A DNA stretch of 64,000 nt from contig JBFXFO010000001.1 of NCBI GenBank assembly GCA_050178915.1, positions 1 to 64,000 on the forward strand, read 5' to 3'. Below, in pieces: positions 51,190 to 60,184 of the stretch (positions are counted from its first letter, which is position 1; every line of letters starts with the position of its first letter). The notes beneath the pieces are model-generated. The model was not told where the DNA came from. It was given only the letters and a program-made list of their open reading frames with translations, and did not search any database. A program made the position numbers and the translations under genes. Source of the stretch: JBFXAF01 sp050178915 (GTDB lineage: Bacteria; Pseudomonadota; Alphaproteobacteria; Rhizobiales; Rhizobiaceae).

Positions 51190-52758
51190 TCAGATGCCAG
51201 CGTCGGTTACTTTCGCCCGTCTGGCAAGCCACTCCGCCGCGCGCGCCTCGACGCCGGGCCGCGCGATGCCGTGCGAGCGCGCCAGCCGCCGCGCAATGTC
51301 GGCCGGCGTCACCGCCATCTCGTCCTCGACCGCAAATGCGAAACGCGCCGCCTCGCGCCGATCCGCGCCGGCGTCCAGCGGCAGCTTGCCCAGGCGCTCG
51401 GGCAGGCTGGTCCCGTAGGCCGCGACCCAGCTGTCGGCCTCTTCCGCCGGCCAGCCGGCCAGCCGCCCGCGCCACGCCGCGAGGAATGCCGGCACATCGG
51501 CGTCCGGGGTGCCGGGCAGCAGCGCCGTGTGCGTGTCGCAGGGCCCCGCCTTCATGTCGAGGGCGGCGGCGACGCGATCCACCACATGCTCGGCCATCCG
51601 CCGCGCCGTCGTCCACTTGCCGCCATAGGCGGAGAACAGTCCCTGCGCGCCGTCGCCGGCGTGATCGACAATCGCCTCCTCGCGCGCGGCCCTGTAGGTG
51701 TTGGCCGCATCACCCGGCAGCGCTCGCGCCGAGGCGAAGGTCGCCAGCGGTGCTGCGAGCAACTCGCGTGCCGAGGGCAGCAGCCTGGCGATACGCTCCG
51801 CCAGCCGTGTCACGTCGTCGGGCTGCGCGCTCATGCGGTCGCGCGGCCCTTCAATGGCGTCGTCGGTCGTGCCGATCAGGCTCATGCCGCGCCAGGGCAG
51901 CACGAAACCATGCTCGCCCCTGCCGGCCAGATTGAGCGCCGCGTCCCTTGCGATCGGCCCGGCGACGATGTGGATGCCTTTCGATACGGTGAGCCGCGCG
52001 CTCTTCTGGCCCGTCGCCAGACGCCCCGCCAGTTCCGCCGCCCACGGCCCTGCGGCATTGATGACGCCGCGCGCACGCACCTCGATCCGTCCGCGGCCGA
52101 TGGCATCCTGGACGACGATCCCCGCGACGCGCCCGTTGCGGCGCAGCAGCCCGGTGCACTCCATATGATTGGCCACCGACGCGCCATGCGCCACGGCATC
52201 GACCAGCAGCGTCAGCACCACGCGCTCGGGTTCGTCGACGCGGCAGTCATGCCACGCCAGCGCGCCTTCCAGACCGGGCATGGCGAGCGCCGGCTCCGCG
52301 GCGACCGCGGCGCGTGCCGAAACGAAGGCGGGCTGGGGCGATGGCGCGCCTTCGCGACCGCCAAGGCTGTTGAACAGCGCCACGGCCGCCCGCATCGAGG
52401 CCACGCCGAGCCTGCCCTTGCCGGCGAGCGGCATCAGGCAGGGCTGCGGCCGCACATGCAGCGGCGCGATCCGTCGCCATACGGCGCGCTCCGCCAGCGA
52501 CTGCCGCACCATTCCGAACCGGGCCTGCGCGAGGTAGCGAATGCCGCCATGCACGAGATGCGACATCGCCTCGCTCGCAGCACAGGCGAAGTCGTCCTTC
52601 TCGACCAGGGCGACTGACAGTCCGCGGCGCGCCGCATCGCGCGCGATCGACGCGCCGACGATGCCGCCGCCGATCACTGCGAGGTCGAACGCACCTTTCT
52701 GGAGTTCCGCGAGGTTCCGCTGCATGGCCGTCACAGCCTCCGCTGGGCGCGCCAGCAT
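51190..52758 (-). CDS. glpD: FAD-dependent glycerol-3-phosphate dehydrogenase
   Basis: A 522-aa flavoprotein oxidising glycerol-3-phosphate to DHAP at the membrane. It has FAD loop GGGIVGASIARDAARRG, the GlpD motif LVEKDDFACAASEAMSHLVHGGIRYL and C-terminal GKWTTARRMAEHV. A start at 52725 (MQRNLAEL) is also plausible. It is first of the glpD-kinase-AGPS run, with 29 bp to the kinase gene. The gene symbol follows function; a paralogue elsewhere cannot be excluded. Confidence 0.9.
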   Translation of the reverse strand: MLARPAEAVTAMQRNLAELQKGAFDLAVIGGGIVGASIARDAARRGLSVALVEKDDFACAASEAMSHLVHGGIRYLAQARFGMVRQSLAERAVWRRIAPLHVRPQPCLMPLAGKGRLGVASMRAAVALFNSLGGREGAPSPQPAFVSARAAVAAEPALAMPGLEGALAWHDCRVDEPERVVLTLLVDAVAHGASVANHMECTGLLRRNGRVAGIVVQDAIGRGRIEVRARGVINAAGPWAAELAGRLATGQKSARLTVSKGIHIVAGPIARDAALNLAGRGEHGFVLPWRGMSLIGTTDDAIEGPRDRMSAQPDDVTRLAERIARLLPSARELLAAPLATFASARALPGDAANTYRAAREEAIVDHAGDGAQGLFSAYGGKWTTARRMAEHVVDRVAAALDMKAGPCDTHTALLPGTPDADVPAFLAAWRGRLAGWPAEEADSWVAAYGTSLPERLGKLPLDAGADRREAARFAFAVEDEMAVTPADIARRLARSHGIARPGVEARAAEWLARRAKVTDAGI

Positions 52759-52797
52759 ACAGCATTCGTGTGACGCTGCGCTGCCGCCTTCACGCGG

Positions 52798-52815
52798 CTG
52801 TCATCTGACCGTGGT
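52798..52815. promoter_or_regulatory. PHO-box-like sequence in the divergent glpD/GT4 promoter region
   Basis: CTGTCAT-CTGA-CCGTGGT has the 7-4-7 spacing of rhizobial PHO boxes, with a perfect first half and a poorer second half (4 of 7). It would serve the glpD run, the glycosyltransferase, or both. I offer it as a candidate only. Confidence 0.35.
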
Positions 52816-52874
52816 CAACCGGGCCTCGCCCTGCAGGCGCGTTCTCATGATTCGGCAGCACCGGAGGCAGCGAT

Positions 52875-53927
52875 TTGCGCATCCTGATGGTCACTGACGC
52901 CTGGCGTCCGCAGGTGAATGGCGTGGTCCACACGCTCGAACGCCTTGCCGACGCTCTCAAGCCGTTCGGCGCCGAGGCGCTGTTCCTCACCCCGCTGGCG
53001 TTCAGGACACTGCCGATGCCGACCTACCCGGACATCCGGCTGGCGCTGACGACGCCCGGCCGCGTGGCGCGCATGATCGACGAATTCGAGGCCGATCACG
53101 TCCACATCGTGACCGAGGGGCCGCTCGGCCTGATGGCGCGACGCCTCTGCCTGAAGCGCGGCGATCCCTTCACCACCAGCTATCACACGCGCTTCCCGGA
53201 ATATCTTTCGGCACGCGTGCCGGTGCCCGAGCGGTGGGCCTACAACTGGCTGCGCAGCTTCCACAATTCCGGCGACGGATGCCTGGTGGCGACGCAGTCG
53301 CTTGCCGACGATCTCGCCGCGCGTGGTTTCAACACGCTGAAGCCGTGGACGCGCGGCGTGAACATCGACCTGTTCCGGCCGGACAAGCGCCGGGAACTCG
53401 ACCTGCCGCGCCCGATCTTCCTGTCCGTCGGTCGCGTTGCGGTTGAAAAGAACATCCCCGCCTTCCTCGATCTCGACCTGCCGGGCTCGAAGCTGGTCGT
53501 CGGCGACGGCCCGGAAATGGCGAAGCTGAAGACGCGCTACCCCGACGTGCACTTCTGGGGCCACCGTCCGAACGAGGAGCTGGCCGAAATCTACGCTTCG
53601 GCCGACGTCTTCGTCTTCCCCAGCCTCACCGACACGTTCGGCAACGTCATCATCGAGGCGCTGGCGTCGGGCACGCCGGTCGCAGGGTTTCCGGTGACCG
53701 GCCCGAAGGACATTGTCGGCGACGGCATCGGCGGCGTGGTCTCGCCCGATCTGCGCCGGGCCGCGCTCGACGCGCTGACCATCGACCGCGCCGCGGCCCG
53801 GCAGAAGGCGATGCGCTACACCTGGCCGGAATGCGCCGCGCAGTTCCTCGCCACCGTCAAGGCCGCGCGTGAGGGAAGGGGCCGCGGCGTGCCGGCGAGC
53901 CTGCGGCTGGTTCCGGTCGCTGCATAG
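52875..53927 (+). CDS. GT4-family glycosyltransferase
   Basis: A 350-aa GT-B glycosyltransferase. The N-terminal MRILMVTDAWRPQVNGVV supplies the usual acceptor-side loop, and VFVFPSLTDTFGNVIIEALA is the EX7E nucleotide-sugar site of GT4. The pattern resembles diacylglycerol/phosphoinositol mannosyl- or glucosyltransferases of the MgtA/SQD2 type. Together with the neighbouring lipid genes, a membrane glycolipid product is a reasonable inference. It is divergent from glpD, 116 bp apart. Confidence 0.9.
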   Translation: MRILMVTDAWRPQVNGVVHTLERLADALKPFGAEALFLTPLAFRTLPMPTYPDIRLALTTPGRVARMIDEFEADHVHIVTEGPLGLMARRLCLKRGDPFTTSYHTRFPEYLSARVPVPERWAYNWLRSFHNSGDGCLVATQSLADDLAARGFNTLKPWTRGVNIDLFRPDKRRELDLPRPIFLSVGRVAVEKNIPAFLDLDLPGSKLVVGDGPEMAKLKTRYPDVHFWGHRPNEELAEIYASADVFVFPSLTDTFGNVIIEALASGTPVAGFPVTGPKDIVGDGIGGVVSPDLRRAALDALTIDRAAARQKAMRYTWPECAAQFLATVKAAREGRGRGVPASLRLVPVAA

Positions 53928-53950
53928 GCGGCAGCGTCACCGCATAGCCG

Positions 53951-55261
53951 CTAGTGCCGCGCGGCGCTGCGACGGCCGTCAGGCAGCTTGCTGGCGATGA
54001 CCTTGTCGATGCGGCGGCCGTCGAGGTCCACGACCTCGAAGCGCCAACCCTGCGAGTCGACGATCTCGCCGGTCGCCGGCAGGTGGTGCAGGTGCGAGAG
54101 AATGTAGCCGGCGAGCGTCTCGTAGTCGCGGCTCTCCGGCAGGTCGATGTTGAGATGCTCGGCCATCTCGTCGGCCGGCAGGTAGCCCGGCAGGATGAGC
54201 GAACCGTCTTCGCGTTCGACGACGGTTGAATCGTCGTCGTCGAGATCGGCGCGGAAGACACCGGTGATCGCCTCGAGAATGTCGGCCGGCGTGACGACGC
54301 CCTCGAAGTGGCCATACTCGTCATGCACCAGCGCCATCGGCACTTCGGCTTCCTTCAGCGTCGTCAGCACGTCGAGCGCGTCGGCCTGGTCGTGCACGAT
54401 CGGAGCGGTGCGCACGAAGGCGCGGATGTCGAGCGGCTGGCCAGCCAGCAATGCGGCCAGGACCTCGCGCGACTGCACGACGCCAATCATCGAATCGACG
54501 CTGCCCTCGCCGGCCGGCAGGCGCGAGTGCTGGGTCTCGGTCAGCAGCTTGCGGATCGTGGCCTCGTCGCTCTCCAGGTTGAGCCAGTCGACATCGGTAC
54601 GCGGCGTCATGACAGCGCGCACGGCGCGGTCGCCCAGCCGCATCACGCCGGCGATCATGCGGCGCTCGTCGGCTTCCAGCACGCCGGCGGTCTCTGCCTC
54701 GGCGACGAGCATCTTGATCTCCTCGTCGGTGACCTTTTCCGCGCTTTCCTCGGTCTGGCCGAGCAGCCAGAGGACGCCGCGGCCGGACATGTCGAGCAGC
54801 CAGACCAGCGGCGACGCCACGCGCGCCAGAATCTTCATGGCCGGAGCGACGCGTGAGGCGATGGCTTCGGGGTTGCGCAGTGCGATCTGCTTCGGAACCA
54901 GCTCGCCGACGATGAGCGAACCGTAGGTGATGACCGCGACGACGATGCCGACACCCAGCGCGTCGGCGAGGCCGTCGCGGACGCCGGCATCGACCAGCGT
55001 GCTGGAAAGGCGGTCGCCCAGCGTGGCGCCCGAGAAGGCACCCGAGGCGACGCCGACCAGCGTGATGCCGATCTGAACCGAGGACAAGAATCGTCCCGGA
55101 TGGGCCCCGAGGTCCAGCGCGTGTCTGGCGCCCCGCAGGCCGCGGTCGGCCATGGTCTTCAGACGCGCCGGACGCGAGGAGACGATCGCCAGTTCGGACA
55201 TCGCCAGAACGCCGTTCACGAGGATGAGAACGATGACGGCTGCGACTTCTACGTAAAGCAT
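53951..55261 (-). CDS. CNNM/CorC-family membrane protein (hemolysin-like)
   Basis: A 436-aa protein with three or four N-terminal transmembrane helices in a DUF21/CNNM domain (residues 1-180, for example VAAVIVLILVNGVLAMSELAIVSSRPARLKTM), a paired CBS domain (about 200-330, with RAVMTPRTDVDWL), and a C-terminal CorC_HlyC domain (AGYILSHLHHLPATGE). Such proteins are linked to Mg2+ or Na+ homeostasis. The old name hemolysin is historical. Confidence 0.93.
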   Translation of the reverse strand: MLYVEVAAVIVLILVNGVLAMSELAIVSSRPARLKTMADRGLRGARHALDLGAHPGRFLSSVQIGITLVGVASGAFSGATLGDRLSSTLVDAGVRDGLADALGVGIVVAVITYGSLIVGELVPKQIALRNPEAIASRVAPAMKILARVASPLVWLLDMSGRGVLWLLGQTEESAEKVTDEEIKMLVAEAETAGVLEADERRMIAGVMRLGDRAVRAVMTPRTDVDWLNLESDEATIRKLLTETQHSRLPAGEGSVDSMIGVVQSREVLAALLAGQPLDIRAFVRTAPIVHDQADALDVLTTLKEAEVPMALVHDEYGHFEGVVTPADILEAITGVFRADLDDDDSTVVEREDGSLILPGYLPADEMAEHLNIDLPESRDYETLAGYILSHLHHLPATGEIVDSQGWRFEVVDLDGRRIDKVIASKLPDGRRSAARH

Positions 55262-55371
55262 GGAGTTGCAATAGCACCCGGGCCGGTGGGAAATGAAGTG
55301 CTAAACTAACCCGGTGCGCCGGGCGGTGGTTCCCGGCCCAGTGCAATCAACAACTTACAGCGCGAATTTGC

Positions 55372-56571
55372 CTAGTGGCAGGCGCGGCGGCCGTTGCGCC
55401 GTTCCTTGATGTCGAAGTGGAAGTGGTCGCGGTGGTCGCGGTTGTAGCCGGGACCGAGGACTGTGGAAAAGTACTCGCAGCCGTCGGAGCGGACGCTGTT
55501 CAGCAAGCCTTTGGCGCGGAAGGCGAACAGGCCCTTCTTGCGGACGTCGATATCGCGGCCGGAATTGAGCTCGATGCGCGAAATATCGATGGCGTTGCCC
55601 TTGCCATGCTCGGACAGCGTGCCGGAACCGGCGATGTTGCGGCAGGAATAGCTCGACGCCTGGTGGATCGTCCTGACGCCGGTGAGATAGCGGCTGCGGG
55701 CCGCAGGAACGAGTTCCTTCTTCGTCCAGGTGGCGAAGGTGCGCGCCATGTCGCAGGTGAGCGTCGCCGCAGGCGACACCTTGACCCGCCCGACCGACGA
55801 GATCCTGACCGGATGGTCGATGCCACAGGAACGGCCCTCGCGGATCGGCGGCAGATCCTTGAACGAGACGTCGAGTTTCTTCAGCGCGGCGCGGCATGCG
55901 ATCTCGTCGGAAGAAATCGAGGGCTCGGACTCGATCCGGGGCTGGTTGACGCGGGGAAGCGCGGCGACGCGGTAGCTGTCGGTGGCCGCCGGCTGTTCCG
56001 GCTGGCCGGGGAGGCCGAGCGCATCGACATTGTCGACGCGATACTGCGACGCGCCCGCTGGCTGCGACATTGCCGAATCCCACGTGGCGACACCATCGGC
56101 CATCTCGGCATCCGACGTTGCCGCGCCGGCCATGTCCTGCTGGCCAACCTGAGCGTCGATCGGTTCGATCGCGCCGGCGCCCGCCATCGAGTCGGTCTCC
56201 GCCGCCAGCGGATAGGGTGCGTCCGACGGAGGGCCGAGGCGCTCGGCCTGTTCCTGCAGGCTGCTTGGCGGAGCGCCATAGGATCCGTCGCCTACCGAGG
56301 CGTATTCGGTATCCGGCTGCGAATAGCCTGTGTCCTGCGTCCCATACTGCGTCTGCTGCGACAGGCCGCTCTGGTCGGGCAGCACGTAGCGCTTCCCGTC
56401 AGCGGTGCTTTCGGGGGCGTAGGAAGCGGTGGTGCCGATGTCCACGCCAGGGCGCACCGACAATGCGCTGTCGGTCGAGCAGGCGGAAAGCGCCAGCACG
56501 CTGACAGCAGCAAGCCGCAAGGCGCGCCCGGTCGGGCGGCACCCGTTCGCGGCACGGATACGCAACAACAT
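55372..56571 (-). CDS. Extensin-like lipoprotein 1
   Basis: A 399-aa lipoprotein with lipobox LSAC after a signal peptide. A long low-complexity Gln/Ser/Thr/Ala-rich linker (about residues 35-220) follows, then an extensin-like C-terminal domain (about 230-399): CRAALKKLDVSFKDLPP, SEHGKGNAIDISRI with the catalytic-looking His/Asp, and RDHFHFDI. Such SxHxxGxAxD..HxHxD motifs resemble D-Ala-D-Ala carboxypeptidase-type (VanY/M15) metal sites, so a cell-wall role is likely. The start at 56571 gives the lipoprotein signal. Confidence 0.85.
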   Translation of the reverse strand: MLLRIRAANGCRPTGRALRLAAVSVLALSACSTDSALSVRPGVDIGTTASYAPESTADGKRYVLPDQSGLSQQTQYGTQDTGYSQPDTEYASVGDGSYGAPPSSLQEQAERLGPPSDAPYPLAAETDSMAGAGAIEPIDAQVGQQDMAGAATSDAEMADGVATWDSAMSQPAGASQYRVDNVDALGLPGQPEQPAATDSYRVAALPRVNQPRIESEPSISSDEIACRAALKKLDVSFKDLPPIREGRSCGIDHPVRISSVGRVKVSPAATLTCDMARTFATWTKKELVPAARSRYLTGVRTIHQASSYSCRNIAGSGTLSEHGKGNAIDISRIELNSGRDIDVRKKGLFAFRAKGLLNSVRSDGCEYFSTVLGPGYNRDHRDHFHFDIKERRNGRRACH

Positions 56572-56726
56572 GAACCCGTCCCCTTGGGAGAAGGGCAGGA
56601 TACGGTTCAACGGTAAAGGAAAGATCAGCGCCGCGATTCAGCCCTGCGGCGGAATTGCGGCGGCGGAGCCGCCGGTAATGCGGCGGCGGACGCGCCGGCA
56701 ACGTGGCGGGCTCGCAGACAGCGAGG

Positions 56727-57928
56727 CTACTGGCAGAAGGTGCCGCCGCGCCGACGCTGCGCCAGATCGAGATGGAAATGCGTCGCGTGGTCGGCATCGC
56801 TGCCGGGGCCGAGCACGGTCTTGAACGGCCCGCAGGCCTTCGAGCGCACTCTCGACAGGAACTCCGAGCGCTCGCGTTCGCGGGTCGCCTCCACGGGGAT
56901 TTCGGCGCCGTCCTCCAGGATGAAGGCCGCGATGTCGAGCGCATTGCCGAAAGCGTGCTCGGAAAGCTTGGTGGTGCCATTGCGCGGGCGGCAGACATAG
57001 GCGGAGGCCTGGCGGATGCCCTTCAGGCGCGTCTCGAACTCGGCGGCGGCCAGTGGCGCGATGACATCGCGCGTGTATGTCACGGCCGCCTCCGCCATAT
57101 GGCAATTGAGCACTGCGGCAGGTTCAAGCGCGATGTCGAGCCCGAGATCGTCGAGCGAGATCGGGTAGGGCGAGGAGCAGCCGAGCGGGTCGGAGAGCGG
57201 CTCGTGTTCTTTGAAGCTGACATTGGCTGCCTTCAGGCGCGCGCGGCATGCGACTTCGTCGGCCGGCATCGGCACCGGCGTCGCTTTCGACACCAGCGGA
57301 GCGGTCGACGCCTGCTTGTCGTCCGCCTTGCTGCCACGGGCTTCCTGCACANNNNNNNNNNNNNNNNNNNNNNNNNNNNNNNNNNNNNNNNNNNNNNNNN
57401 NNNNNNNNNNNNNNNNNNNNNNNNNNNNNNNNNNNNNNNNNNNNNNNNNNNGGCTGCCTTCAGGCGCGCGCGGCATGCGACTTCGTCGGCCGGCATCGGC
57501 ACCGGCGTCGCTTTCGACACCAGCGGAGCGGTCGACGCCTGCTTGTCGTCCGCCTTGCTGCCACGGGCTTCCTGCACAGCTGGAGCCGGGACTTTCCTGG
57601 CGGGTGATGCATCGGCCACCTTCGGCTTCGGTGTCGGAACCGGCACTGCCTGCGCCGGTCGAGGCGCTGCTTTGGCCTTGCGCGCTTCGGCCCGGCTCGC
57701 CTTGTCGGCCTGGCGGGCGATCACGACCCCGGCGCGGCGGGCCCAACGCGCCGCCTGCCTGGCTGCCGCGGCGCCCTTCCGCGCCACCTTTGCGGCCTGC
57801 TTCTGCTTTACCGGATTGACGATGGGGATGGGGGCGTCTGCCAGCAGGCGCAGGCGTGCTGCCGCGGCTCCAATCGGGATGGCGCAGACGAGCAAGGCGA
57901 CAAGCACTGGCCTGAGGCGATTGACCAT
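56727..57928 (-). CDS. Extensin-like protein 2 (broken by an assembly gap)
   Basis: The gene starts at 57928 (signal-anchor-like MVNRLRPVLVALLVC) with an Ala/Lys/Arg-rich linker, then is cut by the N run at 57352-57451. The C-terminal extensin-like domain (SEHAFGNALDIAAF and DHATHFHLDL) continues to 56727. The two sides are in different frames in the assembly as given. Collapsing the exact 127-bp duplication and the gap (227 bp) restores one frame of about 324 aa. It is the same family as the next gene. Confidence 0.85.
57225..57578. repeat. 127-bp exact duplication on both sides of the N gap (assembly artefact)
   Basis: 57225-57351 and 57452-57578 are identical over all 127 bp and abut the gap directly. 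Contig ends overlapping by exactly 127 bp are typical of de Bruijn assemblies at k = 127. Removal restores the reading frame of the extensin-like gene. Confidence 0.95.
57352..57451. other. Assembly gap (100 N), probably spurious
   Basis: The flanks overlap by 127 bp, so the true molecule likely has neither the gap nor the second copy. Confidence 0.99.
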
Positions 57929-57997
57929 CGTCCGTCACAACTGGGAGCGGACGATCCGGTTGCAAAGACGAGAGCGATCACATTGCGTTACGCAACG

Positions 57998-58423
57998 TCA
58001 TGCGCCCAGCGCTTCGAGGCCTTCTTCAAGATAGTCGCCAAGCAGCGGCAGGCCGAGCAGATAGGCGGCCGTGCGCTTGTTGCCGCGTCGCCGCGCCTCG
58101 TCCAGAGCCTCGTGCCATTCGGCGGCGTCGTAATCGCCGCGGCCGATCCAGGCGAGGGCGATGAGTTCGGCAGCCTCGTCAACGTTCAGGTCGGCGATCA
58201 GCTGGCGGAATTCTTCGGCGCGCAGGTCTTCCGTCTCCTCCTCCGCCAGCCCGTCATGCTGGTGCGTCTTGTGCGCGTTGCCGTCGATCTCGACCTCGTG
58301 CTCGCTGCCGTCGGCGTAATCTTCATTGACCGCCGCACTGAGCGCGTTGGCCTTGAGGATGAGGTCGCGCACGGTGTCGGGGCCGATGGTCAGCTCCCAT
58401 TCGCGTTCGGCCGGCTTGGTCAC
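57998..58423 (-). CDS. DUF3775-family protein
   Basis: A 141-aa acidic cytoplasmic protein: TIGPDTVRDLILKANALSAAV, then a charged insert with HxTHQHDG-like segment and RQLIADLNVDEAAELIALAWIGRGDY followed by EEARRRGNKRTAAYLLGLPLL. These are the marks of DUF3775, of unknown function. GTG at 58423 has AGGAG 8 bases upstream; ATG at 58444 is the alternative. Confidence 0.85.
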   Translation of the reverse strand: MTKPAEREWELTIGPDTVRDLILKANALSAAVNEDYADGSEHEVEIDGNAHKTHQHDGLAEEETEDLRAEEFRQLIADLNVDEAAELIALAWIGRGDYDAAEWHEALDEARRRGNKRTAAYLLGLPLLGDYLEEGLEALGA

Positions 58424-58555
58424 GGGCTGCTCCTCTCCCTCCATCGAAAGCCAACATAACGCATTTTGCGCCGGGATGAATGCGTTGGCGGCTCGATTGA
58501 CAGCCCGTGAAAGCGGCCTGAAATGCGAGGTGACACAGACCGGGATCTCCTCTCC

Positions 58556-58906
58556 ATGACCATGCTGCTCACTCCGAAAGTCCTTCCCATCCTGATGCTC
58601 ATCGCGTCGAACGTCTTCATGACCTTCGCCTGGTACGGGCACCTGAAGTTCAAGACCTCGCCGCTCTATCTCGCGGTGCTGTTCTCTTGGGGAATCGCTT
58701 TCTTCGAATACTGGCTGGCCGTGCCGGCCAACCGCATCGGCCACGAGGTCTATTCGGCGGCGGAATTGAAGACCATCCAGGAAGTGGTGACACTGGTCGT
58801 CTTCGCCATCTTCTCCGTGTTCTTCCTGAAGGAGCAACTGACCTGGAACCATCTGATCGGCTTTGCGCTGATCGCCGGCGGCGCCGCTTTCATCTTCCGC
58901 GCCTAG
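58556..58906 (+). CDS. DUF486-family membrane protein
   Basis: A 116-aa protein with four predicted transmembrane helices (for example ILMLIASNVFMTFAWYGHL, TIQEVVTLVVFAIFSVFFL and LIGFALIAGGAAFIF), as in DUF486, a relative of the drug/metabolite transporter fold. The substrate is unknown. It precedes a DUF1176 gene by 66 bp. Confidence 0.9.
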   Translation: MTMLLTPKVLPILMLIASNVFMTFAWYGHLKFKTSPLYLAVLFSWGIAFFEYWLAVPANRIGHEVYSAAELKTIQEVVTLVVFAIFSVFFLKEQLTWNHLIGFALIAGGAAFIFRA

Positions 58907-58972
58907 ACATCGTCCGGACGCAATGCTGGGGTGCAAGTCGCTTCCGATTTTCTGCATCTGCATGGGTGGACG

Positions 58973-60013
58973 ATGTCTAGAACTTTTGCCGCCGCCGCTT
59001 TCCTGCTTGGCTCGCTTGCCGCCGCAGCGGCCAGCGAGTTCAAGGAATTCAAGGACGTTTCGGTGTCCTGCACGAACGGGCTCACCTGCTCCGTCTCGCT
59101 CAAGGTCGAGGGCGAGCCGGGCACGCTCAACACGCTGTCGTTCCAGCGCAAAGCGGGCGAGGGCACGGCGCTCGACCTTGTGGTCGCGGCGCAGGACCTC
59201 GACAAGGGCTCGATCGTGAGCATCAGCGTGGATGGCAAGGCGGTGATGTCCATCCCGGTCGACGCGATGGAGTACAATGCCGACTGGTACGAGTACAAAC
59301 TCACCGGCGTCGCCGACCCGATCAACCTGCTCGACGCCATGCGCAATGGGCTGAGAGCCGAGGCGAAGGGCATGAAGGGCGGCGAGACGCTGACGGCAAG
59401 CTATTCGCTGTCGGGGCTGGTCGCGGCGCTGATCTTCGCCGACGAGGTGCAGGGCCGGCTCGAGACGCCGGATGCGCTGCAGGCAAGGGGCACCAAGACG
59501 GCACCGCCGACCCGGGCGCGCGATATCGAGGCGATCGCGGATCTGCCGGACGGTGTGCGCGAGGATTTCGAGGGCGAAGGCAAGTGCTCGTTCCTCGACG
59601 AAAGCAGCTTCGCGCGCGCCGGAGGGTTCGAAGCCGACATCGACGACCGCTATTCGCTGCTCGCCCTGCCTTGCGCCGAGGGTGGCGCCTACAACCAGCC
59701 CTATGTGCTGTATGCGGGTTATGACGGCGGCGATTTCGAGCAGCTCTACCTTGCGACGATGGGCGACAAGGGGCCGACCGTGACGGGCTTCGCCTACAAT
59801 ATCGGGTGGGACCGGAAGTCGAAGGTGCTCGAAGCCTTCTTCAAGGGACGCGGGCTGGGCGACTGCGGATCCTACGAGAAGTGGGAGATGTCGGTCCGCG
59901 GCGTCGGACCGGCCTTCTCGCTGGTCATGGCACGCGTGAAGGGCGACTGCGACGGGCAGGATGGCGGCGGCATCGACAGCTGGCCGGCGGTCTGGCCGAT
60001 CGGGAAGCCGTGA
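58973..60013 (+). CDS. DUF1176-family secreted protein
   Basis: A 346-aa exported protein with a signal peptide (core AAAAFLLGSLAAAAAS) and a DUF1176 beta-rich body: FKDVSVSCTNGLTC, VMSIPVDAMEYNADWYEYKL, and a second half with GKCSFLDESS and GDCGSYEKWEM. Disulfides are likely (at least six Cys). The function is not known. A triple 15-bp direct repeat follows the stop. Confidence 0.82.
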   Translation: MSRTFAAAAFLLGSLAAAAASEFKEFKDVSVSCTNGLTCSVSLKVEGEPGTLNTLSFQRKAGEGTALDLVVAAQDLDKGSIVSISVDGKAVMSIPVDAMEYNADWYEYKLTGVADPINLLDAMRNGLRAEAKGMKGGETLTASYSLSGLVAALIFADEVQGRLETPDALQARGTKTAPPTRARDIEAIADLPDGVREDFEGEGKCSFLDESSFARAGGFEADIDDRYSLLALPCAEGGAYNQPYVLYAGYDGGDFEQLYLATMGDKGPTVTGFAYNIGWDRKSKVLEAFFKGRGLGDCGSYEKWEMSVRGVGPAFSLVMARVKGDCDGQDGGGIDSWPAVWPIGKP

Positions 60014-60015
60014 AC

Positions 60016-60060
60016 GGCAAGCAATCGACCGGCAAACAATCGACCGGCTGGCAATCGACT
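60016..60060. repeat. Triple 15-bp tandem repeat
   Basis: Three units GGCAAGCAATCGACC, GGCAAACAATCGACC and GGCTGGCAATCGACT follow one another directly after the DUF1176 stop. The first two differ at one base and the third at three. Confidence 0.85.
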
Positions 60061-60184
60061 GGGGAAGCAGTGGGGAAGAATTGAGCGCGCCCGTACGTTG
60101 ATGTGAAAGAAGCCCGGCAGCACTCCTTTTAAGGCGCCGGCCCACAGCTAACATATCCGTGATCGGACGACAGGAGGACTAGCG

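Noticed and set aside
57998..60154. A 718-codon minus-strand frame
   Set aside because: Only its last ~141 codons (DUF3775) are real; the rest is antisense to DUF486 and DUF1176 genes.
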